From the NCBI RefSeq assembly GCF_900143545.1, contig NZ_FREV01000010.1:1-64000 (forward strand): a stretch of DNA of 64,000 bases, in the 5' to 3' direction. Below the pieces are notes generated by a model. The model was not told the origin of the DNA and made no database searches. It was given only the letters and a program-made list of their open reading frames with translations. Position 1 is the first letter of the stretch. Each line of letters opens with the position of its first letter. The stretch is from Loktanella sp. Alg231-35 (lineage in GTDB: Bacteria > Pseudomonadota > Alphaproteobacteria > Rhodobacterales > Rhodobacteraceae). Shown here one piece after another: positions 1-7,025 of the stretch. Made by a program: the position numbers and the translations under genes.

Positions 1-1
1 C

Positions 2-259
2 AGCCGCCTGTCCCTGTTGCGTGAAGGCGCGCCATCAGAGGCCCTGTTTCCGGCAGACCCTATCCTGTTTTCAATCTGGGCCGACGGGTATCTGACAGCC
101 TGGGAAGCCCACAAACCTCAATGGTCCGCAAAATCTCTCGGAAAAGACAGCAAAGCCATGCGTACGCTCCTCGAAGAGGCGGCGGATTGCAAAACCAAAA
201 CCGACCAAGCGCCAAAGCTACGCAAATGGTTGATCGCGAGCGCCGAAAAACAGAAATGA
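2..259 (+). CDS. C-terminal part of an unrecognised protein (runs in from the left edge)
   Basis: The reading frame is open from the first bases of the window to the TGA at 257-259, so the true start lies outside; the TTG at 17 is probably internal. The visible 85 or so residues are soluble, rich in Ala, Lys and Glu, with no membrane segment. I recognise no motif. It sits 30 bases before a broken ArdC anti-restriction gene, so it may belong to the same accessory block, or be an unrelated gene joined to it by recombination. Confidence 0.4.
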   Translation, partial: SRLSLLREGAPSEALFPADPILFSIWADGYLTAWEAHKPQWSAKSLGKDSKAMRTLLEEAADCKTKTDQAPKLRKWLIASAEKQK

Positions 260-288
260 TGCTGCTTATCTGTTGACTGTCAGGATAA

Positions 289-483
289 GTCGCCGAGATC
301 GGCGCGTGCTTTCTGGGCGTGCAGCTTGGTGTTGCACCACAATTTGATCAAAGCGCGGCCTATATCGAAGGCTGGCTAAACGCCTTGAAAGCCGACAAAG
401 ACGTGATTTTCAAGGCCGCTGCAGAGGCGCAAAAGGCCGTCGATTACATCAACAATCGAACGACACAGGAAAAGGCCGCATAG
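289..483 (+). pseudogene. ardC: 3' remnant of an ArdC-like anti-restriction protein gene
   Basis: ArdC proteins protect incoming conjugative DNA from host restriction. They have an N-terminal ssDNA-binding domain and a C-terminal zincin-like metallopeptidase domain. Only the last 64 codons are present. They read VAEIGACFLGVQLGV and then an AAYIEGWLNALKADKDVIFKAA-type tail ending in an ADYI-like helix, which is the usual ArdC C-terminus. A TAA at 286-288 lies directly upstream in frame, and no HExxH zinc motif is in the window. The gene is therefore truncated and cannot be active. It fits the conjugation module that follows. The identification rests on memory of the family's conserved tail. 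Confidence 0.7.
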
Positions 484-625
484 GCTCATACACTTTGCTT
501 CTGGTGTTCCACGCGTCAAAGCGTGGGACTTCATAGAATGGCTTAAATTGACGCCTGGCCGAGACAGGCTGGCGCCTATCGCCGCCACCCGCCCGGCGCT
601 TCGCGCCGAGGCCCATCGGGGCCGG

Positions 626-1042
626 TTAGGTGCATGAGAACATCATTGGGTCACCAAGAGTGACGTCGTAGCTGCCCGATGCGTCTTCAATCACAACCGC
701 TCCAGACGCGCGGAACCCATCAAGCAGAGATTGCCAGACGACGGTTTCGATCAGCGCCTTTGCAACCCGGCCCTTTTCCAATTTTGTTTGGACCGCCATG
801 CCGTCGCCGAAACGAAAGGTCATATCCTTTGTTTCAAACGGGTCAGATCCGACCTGTACCAAAAGTGCACTCTCGGACGAGCCGTAGACGCTGTTTGGGT
901 CGCAAACCAATGAAAGGGACACGATCTGATTGGGTGCTGTGTATAGATCGAGACCCCTCAGCATCTGGTGTTCCCAGGCGAACGTTGCTGATCCAATAGC
1001 CGACACGAAAGCGGCGAAAGCGAGTGTTCGACGAGGTTGCAT
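626..1042 (-). CDS. Secreted hypothetical protein
   Basis: A 138-residue protein that begins with a clear Sec signal peptide: two Arg, a hydrophobic stretch, then a likely cut after SATFA near residue 22. The mature part of about 115 residues is predicted periplasmic or secreted and has two Cys (near residues 47 and 137) that could pair. I do not recognise the family. It reads in the same direction as the next gene (start 1465) with about 55 bases between them, so the two may be co-transcribed. No function is assigned. Confidence 0.55.
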   Translation of the reverse strand: MQPRRTLAFAAFVSAIGSATFAWEHQMLRGLDLYTAPNQIVSLSLVCDPNSVYGSSESALLVQVGSDPFETKDMTFRFGDGMAVQTKLEKGRVAKALIETVVWQSLLDGFRASGAVVIEDASGSYDVTLGDPMMFSCT

Positions 1043-1096
1043 GCTCTGCCTCCAAATTTGGGGCGATCTTAGGAAATTCTACCTGCCGATGGAAGT

Positions 1097-1465
1097 TCAG
1101 CCGATGTTTCCGTCGGCATCTTTCCATTCGTCGGTCCAGACATCAAAGGATGCCACCACATTGCCGCGTGGATCGCACAAGGTTGCCATGCCTGTAGTTG
1201 TCTTGTCGCGTGTGAAGGCCGCACCAACTATGCGCAGCAATGTTTCGCTCGTCGCAAAAATCGATCCAAGGGTGCGACTGCCATCCATTATTCGTAGCTC
1301 GGACATGCACGCCTCAGGCATGATCACATTCGATCTTGGGCCGTCTTTCCAGCATGGCATCTGGGTGCCGTCATTCCATTCATAGAGCCACCCCACAAGT
1401 TCTCTGGTTTCGGCGTCGAGGATGCGGTTAATGGCCCTAGCGTGTTCTCGTGTTGACGGTTGCAT
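1097..1465 (-). CDS. Hypothetical protein with the HARA...ELVGWLYEWN core
   Basis: A 122-residue soluble protein. The start at 1465 is chosen because GAGGA precedes it; an upstream ATG at 1495 is also open. Residues 5-45 hold a core (HARAINRIL, ELVGWLYEWN, then P-C-W-K and SNV) that recurs almost residue for residue in the small gene at 63145-63390 near the other end of the window. The C-terminal 75 residues, which end in a VWTDEWKD segment, are missing from that shorter copy. The function is unknown. The recurrence on both sides of the mobile region suggests a family carried by these elements. Confidence 0.6.
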   Translation of the reverse strand: MQPSTREHARAINRILDAETRELVGWLYEWNDGTQMPCWKDGPRSNVIMPEACMSELRIMDGSRTLGSIFATSETLLRIVGAAFTRDKTTTGMATLCDPRGNVVASFDVWTDEWKDADGNIG

Positions 1466-1530
1466 ATCTTGATCCTCTGACTTTACCGAACGCAAAGCTC
1501 AATTGGCCTGATCCACGACATTGTGGACGC

Positions 1531-1554
1531 AGGTTTCAGCTCAGCCTGAAACCT
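1531..1554. repeat. Short inverted repeat (hairpin)
   Basis: Perfect 9-bp arms AGGTTTCAG and CTGAAACCT with a 6-base loop lie in the 260-base gap between the virC operon end and the small gene starting at 1465. There is no U-run, so it is not an obvious terminator. It may be an RNA or single-stranded DNA hairpin. Confidence 0.35.
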
Positions 1555-1660
1555 TGCTGAGCGGCGAGCGTGAGAGGATGGGGGTGAAGCGAAATCGACA
1601 GGGGTGGTGCGGCCCGCAGGGCTGCAGGCCCGAGGACACGGCCCTGTCTATTTTGCTTCA

Positions 1661-1689
1661 GGGGGAAGGAAGCCTAAACTCCTTCCCCC
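1661..1689 (-). terminator. Probable terminator or mRNA end of the virC operon
   Basis: A strong hairpin with 10-bp arms GGGGGAAGGA and TCCTTCCCCC and a 9-base loop lies 37 bases after the stop of the VirC2-like gene. The sequence after it on the minus strand has only a weak T content, so it may stabilise the mRNA end rather than terminate by itself. Confidence 0.45.
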
Positions 1690-1725
1690 TTCTCAGAAAG
1701 ATTGAGGATCGGTTTGCCGATCCAC

Positions 1726-2373
1726 CTAACCGTATTTTGCATTTAGTTCGGTTATGACTTCGTCCATGCAACTCCAAAAGAGAGGCTCAAATTGCCCTCG
1801 GAGCATGGCTCCATCTGATAGCAATTTGAGTGGATCGTGCTTTTCTCTCAAATCATCTATCAACATTGCATCAACTGCCTTGGTGGTTTTGTAGCCCTGC
1901 CGCATGGGCATACGATCTCCGTCAGGCTTTTCGACAAATTTCGGTTCTGGGTTAAATCGTTCGATTGCGCGGCGACCAGCAAGCGACATGACATCTTTTG
2001 TTGCAATTCCGTGTGTGCTCAAGGCCTCAAGTTTTGCTTGATGGGAGGGCGTGATTGACGACATCAAGGCAACTTGTCGTTTGCTCCCCTCCCCTACTGG
2101 TTCGGCCTTGGGTTTCGGTGCAATTTTTGTGGTTTTTTGTTTGGGTTTGCGCACGGGCTTTGCTGCAGGCGCAATTTCGGCCGATGGTTTCACCTTGGGT
2201 TCTGATGGAGCTTCCGTTTTTGCCGCAGGCTTCGCTGTCTGTTCAGCTTTGACCGGATTTCTCCGTTCGACCGGATCAACTTCGTCGGGCATATTGGTTG
2301 GCAGCTTCGCTGTGAAGTCCGAGGTGTATTCAGGGTCACTTCCAGCGATTTGAGGTCTGCGTTTACGTACCAT
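1726..2373 (-). CDS. virC2: VirC2-like relaxosome accessory protein
   Basis: A 215-residue protein coded directly behind the VirC1-like ATPase; its ATG overlaps the virC1 stop by one base, which points to translational coupling. Residues 1-105 are a low-complexity Pro/Lys/Ala/Glu linker that looks disordered. Residues 105-215 form a compact domain with an SLAGRRAIERF stretch and an aromatic C-terminus. VirC2 in Agrobacterium binds the overdrive sequence beside the nick site and helps VirC1 promote T-strand formation. The call depends mainly on gene order (virC1, relaxase operon across the intergenic region) and size; sequence similarity by eye is weak. An alternative is a ParB-like partner of the ParA-type ATPase. 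Confidence 0.55.
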   Translation of the reverse strand: MVRKRRPQIAGSDPEYTSDFTAKLPTNMPDEVDPVERRNPVKAEQTAKPAAKTEAPSEPKVKPSAEIAPAAKPVRKPKQKTTKIAPKPKAEPVGEGSKRQVALMSSITPSHQAKLEALSTHGIATKDVMSLAGRRAIERFNPEPKFVEKPDGDRMPMRQGYKTTKAVDAMLIDDLREKHDPLKLLSDGAMLRGQFEPLFWSCMDEVITELNAKYG

Positions 2374-3086
2374 CAGCTTGCCTCCAGAATGTCGTTGAGG
2401 ATCGATGCAGCCTCTTCAACGGCTTCGTCGAAGTGTTTGGCATGTACGCGAACGAGCCCGTATCTGCTCTGTCGTCGTTCCTCCGCTATTTTGTGCAAGA
2501 AACCATAGCTTGACGCGTCCTTGTGCTGTTTTCTGGACATAAAGTACTCAGGGATAACAGGAAAACTCTTAACTGCGCGTTCCTCAACTTCTGTCTCCGC
2601 AACGCTTTGTTTTGCCGGTACTCCAGAGAGTACGACTCGAAACGATGGAAGCGCCTTGGGATCATCAGTTCGGTCCTTGAGCCCAACATACCAATTGAAT
2701 GTGTCTTTCGTGATTTCCATGTCGTCATCGCTCAACATCATTGGGACGACGAGAGCATCGCTGGCAGCGGCGAGATCATCTGCCCAGGAACCTGCTGCGC
2801 CAATTGTGTCGACAAATATGAAGTCTGTTGAACCTTCTTCCCACGCTTCATCTGTCTTTGCCGCCAGCTCGTCCGCTACTGTCAGATGCTCTATCGTGAA
2901 GAGTGGATCGTCGATTTCGAGCTTCCTTGCCCATCTTGCAAGCGCTTGTTGCGGATCGGAGTCGTAGACGATGCATTTTTTGCCCTGAGACATTGCGGCA
3001 CTGACGAGCGCTCTTGTTAGCGTCGTTTTTCCTGCCCCGCCTTTTCTGGTCATTATTGTAATGACCTTCATGTTGTCGTTGCCCAT
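2373..3086 (-). CDS. virC1: VirC1-like ParA/MinD-family ATPase
   Basis: A 237-residue ATPase with the deviant Walker A motif KGGAGKTTL near residues 15-23, a Walker A' region (YDSDPQQALARW) near residue 40 and a hydrophobic Walker B strand ending in FVDT near residue 92. In conjugation, VirC1 recruits relaxosomes to the cell pole and the type IV channel; ParA proteins of the same fold segregate plasmids. I prefer VirC1 because it is coupled to a VirC2-like gene and faces the virD1-virD2 relaxase operon. The start at 3086 has AGGAAA upstream; an internal ATG at 3071 is possible. There is no rep gene beside it, which argues against a replication/partition role. Confidence 0.7.
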   Translation of the reverse strand: MGNDNMKVITIMTRKGGAGKTTLTRALVSAAMSQGKKCIVYDSDPQQALARWARKLEIDDPLFTIEHLTVADELAAKTDEAWEEGSTDFIFVDTIGAAGSWADDLAAASDALVVPMMLSDDDMEITKDTFNWYVGLKDRTDDPKALPSFRVVLSGVPAKQSVAETEVEERAVKSFPVIPEYFMSRKQHKDASSYGFLHKIAEERRQSRYGLVRVHAKHFDEAVEEAASILNDILEAS

Positions 3087-3200
3087 TGTTCAGTGTTTCC
3101 TGTCTCGTGTTGCTCGTTCTGTGTTCGGCGTTGATTGTTCTTTGTTTGGTGCCGATTGTTATGCGGGTATTGTTCACTGTGTCTTGTTCTGCGTCAAGCG

Positions 3201-3228
3201 TCCTGTGTCCTGTGTCCTGTGTCCTGTG
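3201..3228. repeat. Four perfect tandem copies of TCCTGTG
   Basis: The heptamer TCCTGTG is repeated four times without a mismatch, embedded in the G/T-rich stretch upstream of virC1. Surrounding sequence carries looser relatives (TGTTCGGTG, GATTGTTCG). Iterons of this kind are common as protein-binding arrays in transfer or replication origins. Slippage makes the copy number likely to vary between strains. Confidence 0.8.
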
Positions 3229-3706
3229 TGCGTTGTATGGCGTGCGGTGTCGCGTGTTTGTTGTTCGGTGGCGACTGCAATGTTGCGGGTGCGGTAAGCG
3301 TTCGTTGTTGCTTGATCGGTGTGGATTGTTCGCCGTATGGTGTCGATTGTTCGGTGTGCGTTGTCCCTTGCATGGGCTTTAAGATCAGGTGCTAGGTTCA
3401 AAACCGACTGACTCCCGTAGATTGTTCGGTGTGTGGTGTTCGGTGTTTCTTGTTCGTTGCTGATCTAAGCACATGACGGAGTATTTCGACATGCTGGGGA
3501 AGGGGAGGGGGCAAAAAAGAGTCTGGGAGCGCCTGTAGGGGCCGAGAAGTAGCCTTCTCCACAAATTACGAGGGTAGGGGAGGGAAACGGGGTTCGGGCC
3601 GCTCAGCGGGCGCTGTACGACTGCGCGCACTAGCGACACTCTTCTTTGGTCTGACCTTTGGCCAGACGAGCGATCCTTCTGATCGCCTGAAACGGAATAC
3701 ACTCAG

Positions 3707-3730
3707 TTATAAGAAAACGATTTCTTATAA
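3707..3730. promoter_or_regulatory. Operator-like palindrome in front of virD1-virD2-virD4
   Basis: Perfect 10-bp arms TTATAAGAAA and TTTCTTATAA flank the 4 bases ACGA. It can also be read as two TTATAAG sites whose centres are 18 bp apart. The same pair, 19 bp apart, lies in front of the virB operon at 20948-20975. The shared signal suggests one regulator controls both halves of the conjugation system. Confidence 0.7.
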
Positions 3731-3732
3731 GA

Positions 3733-3759
3733 TATACAGTAACCTATAATTACTGTATA
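3733..3759. promoter_or_regulatory. Second inverted repeat before virD1
   Basis: Perfect 10-bp arms TATACAGTAA and TTACTGTATA with a 7-base A/T-rich spacer end 13 bases before the ATG at 3773. The location over the presumed transcription or translation start suggests an autoregulatory operator or a relaxosome-protein site; the VirD1-like protein just downstream has a DNA-binding N-terminus and could be the ligand. Confidence 0.55.
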
Positions 3760-3772
3760 CCGGGCTGAGTGT

Positions 3773-4384
3773 ATGAAAGTGGCAGGAAATAGGGAGTCTT
3801 TGTTCAGTATGGTGAAGCGCAAGCGCCTCAGCCGTGATGAACGATTGGCAATCGTTCGAGAACGTAAGCAGGGTAAGACCCATAAGGTGTTGGCGGAGGA
3901 ATTCGGCGTCACCGAGCGGGCGATCTATTATACGTTGCGCACTGAAAAAGAGCGCCGACGAGAATCAAGCGCCCGTTCCAAGACCATTTCAGTGACATTG
4001 ACACCGGAAGAACTAGCAGAGTTTGATGCCTTCTTAGGACGACAGGGCATCAAAAACCGGTCGGAAGCACTCCGTCGATTGATCCAAAGTGCCAATGGCA
4101 TCTTTCAACCCGACGAGCATTTGGCGGGCGAGCTGCAAAGCTTTAGGGCCGCTTTGAACCGCGTCGGGAACAACGTAACGCAAATTGCCAAGCGGCTGAA
4201 CGAGGCAAAGAACCGAGGCACAGCGCCGATTTTCGGCGTTCAAAGTCTTGAACAGATCCGGTCGTTGTCTGGCTTCACATTAGATTTCGCTGACCAGATC
4301 GACATTTTGGTACGGCGCCATGCCCATCATATGACGCTCGAAGCACATCAAACGCTCAAGGAGTTTGCTGATGGCGCGGAGTAA
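3773..4384 (+). CDS. virD1: VirD1/MobC-like relaxosome protein with an added N-terminal helix-turn-helix
   Basis: A 203-residue protein encoded just before the relaxase, overlapping it by 14 bases. Residues 18-60 look like a helix-turn-helix (a VLAEEFGVTERAIYYTL segment). Residues 70-200 resemble a VirD1/MobC ribbon-helix-helix relaxase helper: SVTLTPEELAEFDAFLG followed by RSEALRRLI and the LNRVGNNVTQIAKRLNEA block typical of MobC. Such proteins bind oriT and let VirD2 nick supercoiled DNA. The extra N-terminal domain is unusual and could make the protein a repressor of its own promoter. An alternative start is ATG 3809, with AGGGAG upstream. Confidence 0.7.
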   Translation: MKVAGNRESLFSMVKRKRLSRDERLAIVRERKQGKTHKVLAEEFGVTERAIYYTLRTEKERRRESSARSKTISVTLTPEELAEFDAFLGRQGIKNRSEALRRLIQSANGIFQPDEHLAGELQSFRAALNRVGNNVTQIAKRLNEAKNRGTAPIFGVQSLEQIRSLSGFTLDFADQIDILVRRHAHHMTLEAHQTLKEFADGAE

Positions 4385-7025
4385 TGCAGTCCAGGTCGTC
4401 TCAGGTGAACTCTTCCAGGAAGGCTGGAGCCGCGTGCGTGGATCCATGCAAGGCTTGGGTCAGAAGCGGCAGCAGATGGTGCGTGCCGCGTTTGGGCACC
4501 GCGCGGCAGTCTTCAAAGCGATCCGGCACGGTGGCACCCACACCAAAGGACAGCTTTCTAACCAGCTGAACTACCTGACCACTAAGTCCTCCCACATCAT
4601 CGATAGCCGGGGCATTCATGATGGGAAGAAGACATTGAACCAGGATGAGATCAAATCTCTGGTTCAGCAGTTCACAAACCGATGGGACAAGGGGTTCAAC
4701 CCAAAGCTAGGTCATACGTCGCATATGCTCATGTCGTTCCCACGCGGCACGACAGGAGAGCATGTTAGAGACATCGCGGCAGGGGTGTGTGAACGGTTTT
4801 TCCAGAATGACGAGCGGAATTTTGACTACATTATCGCCGTGCATCAGGACCGCGACCATCCTCACGCGCATGTCGTCCTCAACAGGCGTTCGCAAGAAGG
4901 CGAGTTGTTCTATTTGGGGCGCGATCATCACTTCAACTACGATGATCTTCGCTTGGCGATGGTCGAGGAGGCTGAACGGCATGGCGTGCGGCTTGAGGCA
5001 ACACGTCGTGTACATCGCGGTGTCGCTGATTACGCACCCCGAACACGTGAAGTGTATGAGGCCAACGCCGAGGGAAGAGAAGCTGTTCAGCGGGAACGGA
5101 TTGGTTCTGATCTCGATCGAGCATTGGCGGACATAGCATCCAACGCAATGATTTACCGTTCTCTGGCCGTCGAGGCGTCGGGTGAGAACAGAGAAGACAT
5201 TGAGAACGCCTTGCTGAAGGCCAGCGAAATCCTCGCTCGCAACGGGCACCTCAAACAAAACGGAGACGTATACATGGCAACTGAGCTGAGCTTTGACGAC
5301 CTGAATTCAAAATTCTCGCAAGAACTCCAGCGCGTTTCTGCGATGATCAGTGAGGCACCGGACGGTCAACGTGCCGCGATGCAAAAGCAGTTGTCGTCTG
5401 CTTTGCAGCCCGTGGCTCACATGCAGCCGCTCGGCCTGCGGTCATCGACGCTCAATCAGGCTCCAACCGCGACAGGTGTCTATTCCGAAACGAACATAAA
5501 TACCGATCTGGTCGGAAAGTTGCGTGAAAATGAAACCCGAGCACATGTCGAGACCGCCCTTCGTGGTACCGGTATCTCGTCGGAGGCCGTCATCGACAGG
5601 ATTGAGCAGGGGGCCAACAGTGCTGCTTTGGAGCGTCAATGGTACGCCGATGACCTGCAAAAGATTGCCGAAAACTACGATCTCAATCTGGAACGCCAAG
5701 AAGATCTTCGTGTCGCGGCCGACAAGCTCGATCAGGCGCATGTTGCTCTGGGATCGGCTTTAGAACGCGCCGAGGTGATACGTCGAGATGGCGTGGTCGA
5801 TCAAGAAAGAGACGCTGTATTCCACAACGACGGAGATAGTGTTGACGAGATGAGCCGTGAGGTCCGGCAGGATCTGAGAGGGCAGGGGCTTTCTGAAGCC
5901 GAAATAGAGCAACGTGTGGACGAAATCACCATTCGAGCCGAAGTGCGTCTCGAACAGGAACAAAGTGCGTATATTGAACGCCATCCTGAGCTATTGGCGC
6001 GTCCCGGTGATGTGATTGATACATCGGACCCCACAAATACTCGCATCGTTGATCAAGACAGGGCTGATGCTATCGACCGCGAAATTGACGAAATCATTGA
6101 TCGAGCTGACTCGACGTCCACACTAAGTGACGCCATCTCAGCCGACATGAAGCAGCGCTATCCTGATATGCCAGATCATTTGGCGCGTGGCATTGCTGTA
6201 ACTTACGTCGCATCGTTCGAGACGAACAATCGGGATGAGATTATTGAGGCAGAGCGGTTGTCGGCCCGAGATGAGGTGGGTCGACATGAGCTAGCGGAAC
6301 GTCTTGCAAATGCTGCTGGGGTTGAGCGGACAGAGCGAGAAGGCATCGCCGCGAGCGAACGGTCTCTTATTTCTGAGGTTGAGCGCGGTGTTGCGGATCA
6401 ATTTGACGGGCGTGCCAACGAGTTCACCAAATTTGAGCCGTTGATCGTACATCGAGGTTCAGTCAATGGCGACAATACTAATACAGCGGTGAGCGCTCTT
6501 CAGCTGGCGGCTGATCGAAGGGAAGGGCGGCTTGATGCCCTAGACGAGCAGCGTGCCGATGCGCTGTTGCGTGATACGATGCGTGACTATGATCACCACT
6601 TTCGCGGCGCAGATCTAAATGACGAACAGCGCGCAAATCTTGAGGCATTGCGATTAGAATATGTGCCCGTGGGCGTCAACAACACCGAAATCGCGCGGGT
6701 TGTCGAGCACGAGAGAGTAGACAAGATCAATTCACCATTTGCGGATGCACAATCTCGGGAATCGTACCGTTCGGAAATCGAGCGTGAGCTCGATGATGCA
6801 CAGATCGAAGCATTACGGGATGGAGATGCGGACGCCCTTGGCGATGTCATCGATAACAGACTGGATCGTCTCTATGCGGCAAAGGCTTATCTGCAATCTG
6901 ATGAAGCGACGGCGAATAGTGACGCTGTCCGAGAGGTGGTCTCAGAGATCAATGAAGAGGAGTTCGACGCTCATCGACTAAAAGCGGTACCGAGCCACAA
7001 CGAGAAAGGCCAGACACATGGATAA
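4371..7025 (+). CDS. virD2: VirD2-type relaxase (MOBP-like)
   Basis: An 884-residue relaxase that nicks oriT and pilots the single strand into the recipient. The catalytic Tyr is probably Y68 in NQLNYLTTKS, the VirD2 motif I. The metal-binding triad is HQDRDHPHAHVVLNRR near residues 158-173. The remaining 600 residues are acidic, Glu/Arg/Asp-rich and largely helical, with many DEI and RDE repeats; they are far longer than the roughly 200-residue tail of Ti VirD2 and probably carry the secretion signal and a protein-binding scaffold. ATG 4371 has AAGGAG upstream and is preferred over TTG 4365. The gene overlaps virD4 by 8 bases. Confidence 0.85.
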   Translation: MARSNAVQVVSGELFQEGWSRVRGSMQGLGQKRQQMVRAAFGHRAAVFKAIRHGGTHTKGQLSNQLNYLTTKSSHIIDSRGIHDGKKTLNQDEIKSLVQQFTNRWDKGFNPKLGHTSHMLMSFPRGTTGEHVRDIAAGVCERFFQNDERNFDYIIAVHQDRDHPHAHVVLNRRSQEGELFYLGRDHHFNYDDLRLAMVEEAERHGVRLEATRRVHRGVADYAPRTREVYEANAEGREAVQRERIGSDLDRALADIASNAMIYRSLAVEASGENREDIENALLKASEILARNGHLKQNGDVYMATELSFDDLNSKFSQELQRVSAMISEAPDGQRAAMQKQLSSALQPVAHMQPLGLRSSTLNQAPTATGVYSETNINTDLVGKLRENETRAHVETALRGTGISSEAVIDRIEQGANSAALERQWYADDLQKIAENYDLNLERQEDLRVAADKLDQAHVALGSALERAEVIRRDGVVDQERDAVFHNDGDSVDEMSREVRQDLRGQGLSEAEIEQRVDEITIRAEVRLEQEQSAYIERHPELLARPGDVIDTSDPTNTRIVDQDRADAIDREIDEIIDRADSTSTLSDAISADMKQRYPDMPDHLARGIAVTYVASFETNNRDEIIEAERLSARDEVGRHELAERLANAAGVERTEREGIAASERSLISEVERGVADQFDGRANEFTKFEPLIVHRGSVNGDNTNTAVSALQLAADRREGRLDALDEQRADALLRDTMRDYDHHFRGADLNDEQRANLEALRLEYVPVGVNNTEIARVVEHERVDKINSPFADAQSRESYRSEIERELDDAQIEALRDGDADALGDVIDNRLDRLYAAKAYLQSDEATANSDAVREVVSEINEEEFDAHRLKAVPSHNEKGQTHG

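Larger units (their letters stand above)
3087..3772. other. Gene-free G/T-rich region between virC and virD: candidate oriT/overdrive region
   Basis: No convincing gene lies here. From about 3090 to 3480 the plus strand is strikingly rich in G and T, with many degenerate copies of GATTGTTCGGTGT-like units and a perfect heptamer array at 3201-3228. From 3480 to 3700 the sequence is G-rich and then ordinary. Operators for virD lie at 3707-3759. In Ti-type systems the nick site and the T/G-rich overdrive lie between virC and virD2 targets, so this is the best place for oriT. No exact copy of the Ti/RK2-type nick core (ATCCTG then C) was found, so the nick site itself is not assigned. Confidence 0.5.

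Noticed and set aside
930-1385. 151-codon plus-strand frame
   Set aside because: It lies opposite two minus-strand genes with better features (signal peptide, ribosome sites, paralogy with 63145-63390).
2373-3086. ParA plasmid-partition protein
   Set aside because: The fold fits, but no repA/repB/repC or parS-like array is nearby and the gene is coupled to a VirC2-like gene facing the relaxase operon. VirC1 is preferred, though not proven.
3195-3230. Regular repeats that might suggest a CRISPR array
   Set aside because: The units are 7 bases long, directly adjacent, with no spacers and no cas genes in the window.
3061-3395. Several overlapping plus-strand ORFs rich in Cys/Val/Leu
   Set aside because: They are translations of the G/T-rich repeat in different frames and show no start signals or family patterns.
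3480-3700. Exact Ti/RK2-type nick site
   Set aside because: I searched for ATCCTG followed by C on both strands by eye and found none; GCGCCTGTAGG at about 3529 is only a loose resemblance.
4707-5258. 183-codon minus-strand frame
   Set aside because: It is antisense to the conserved relaxase motifs, with no supporting signal.
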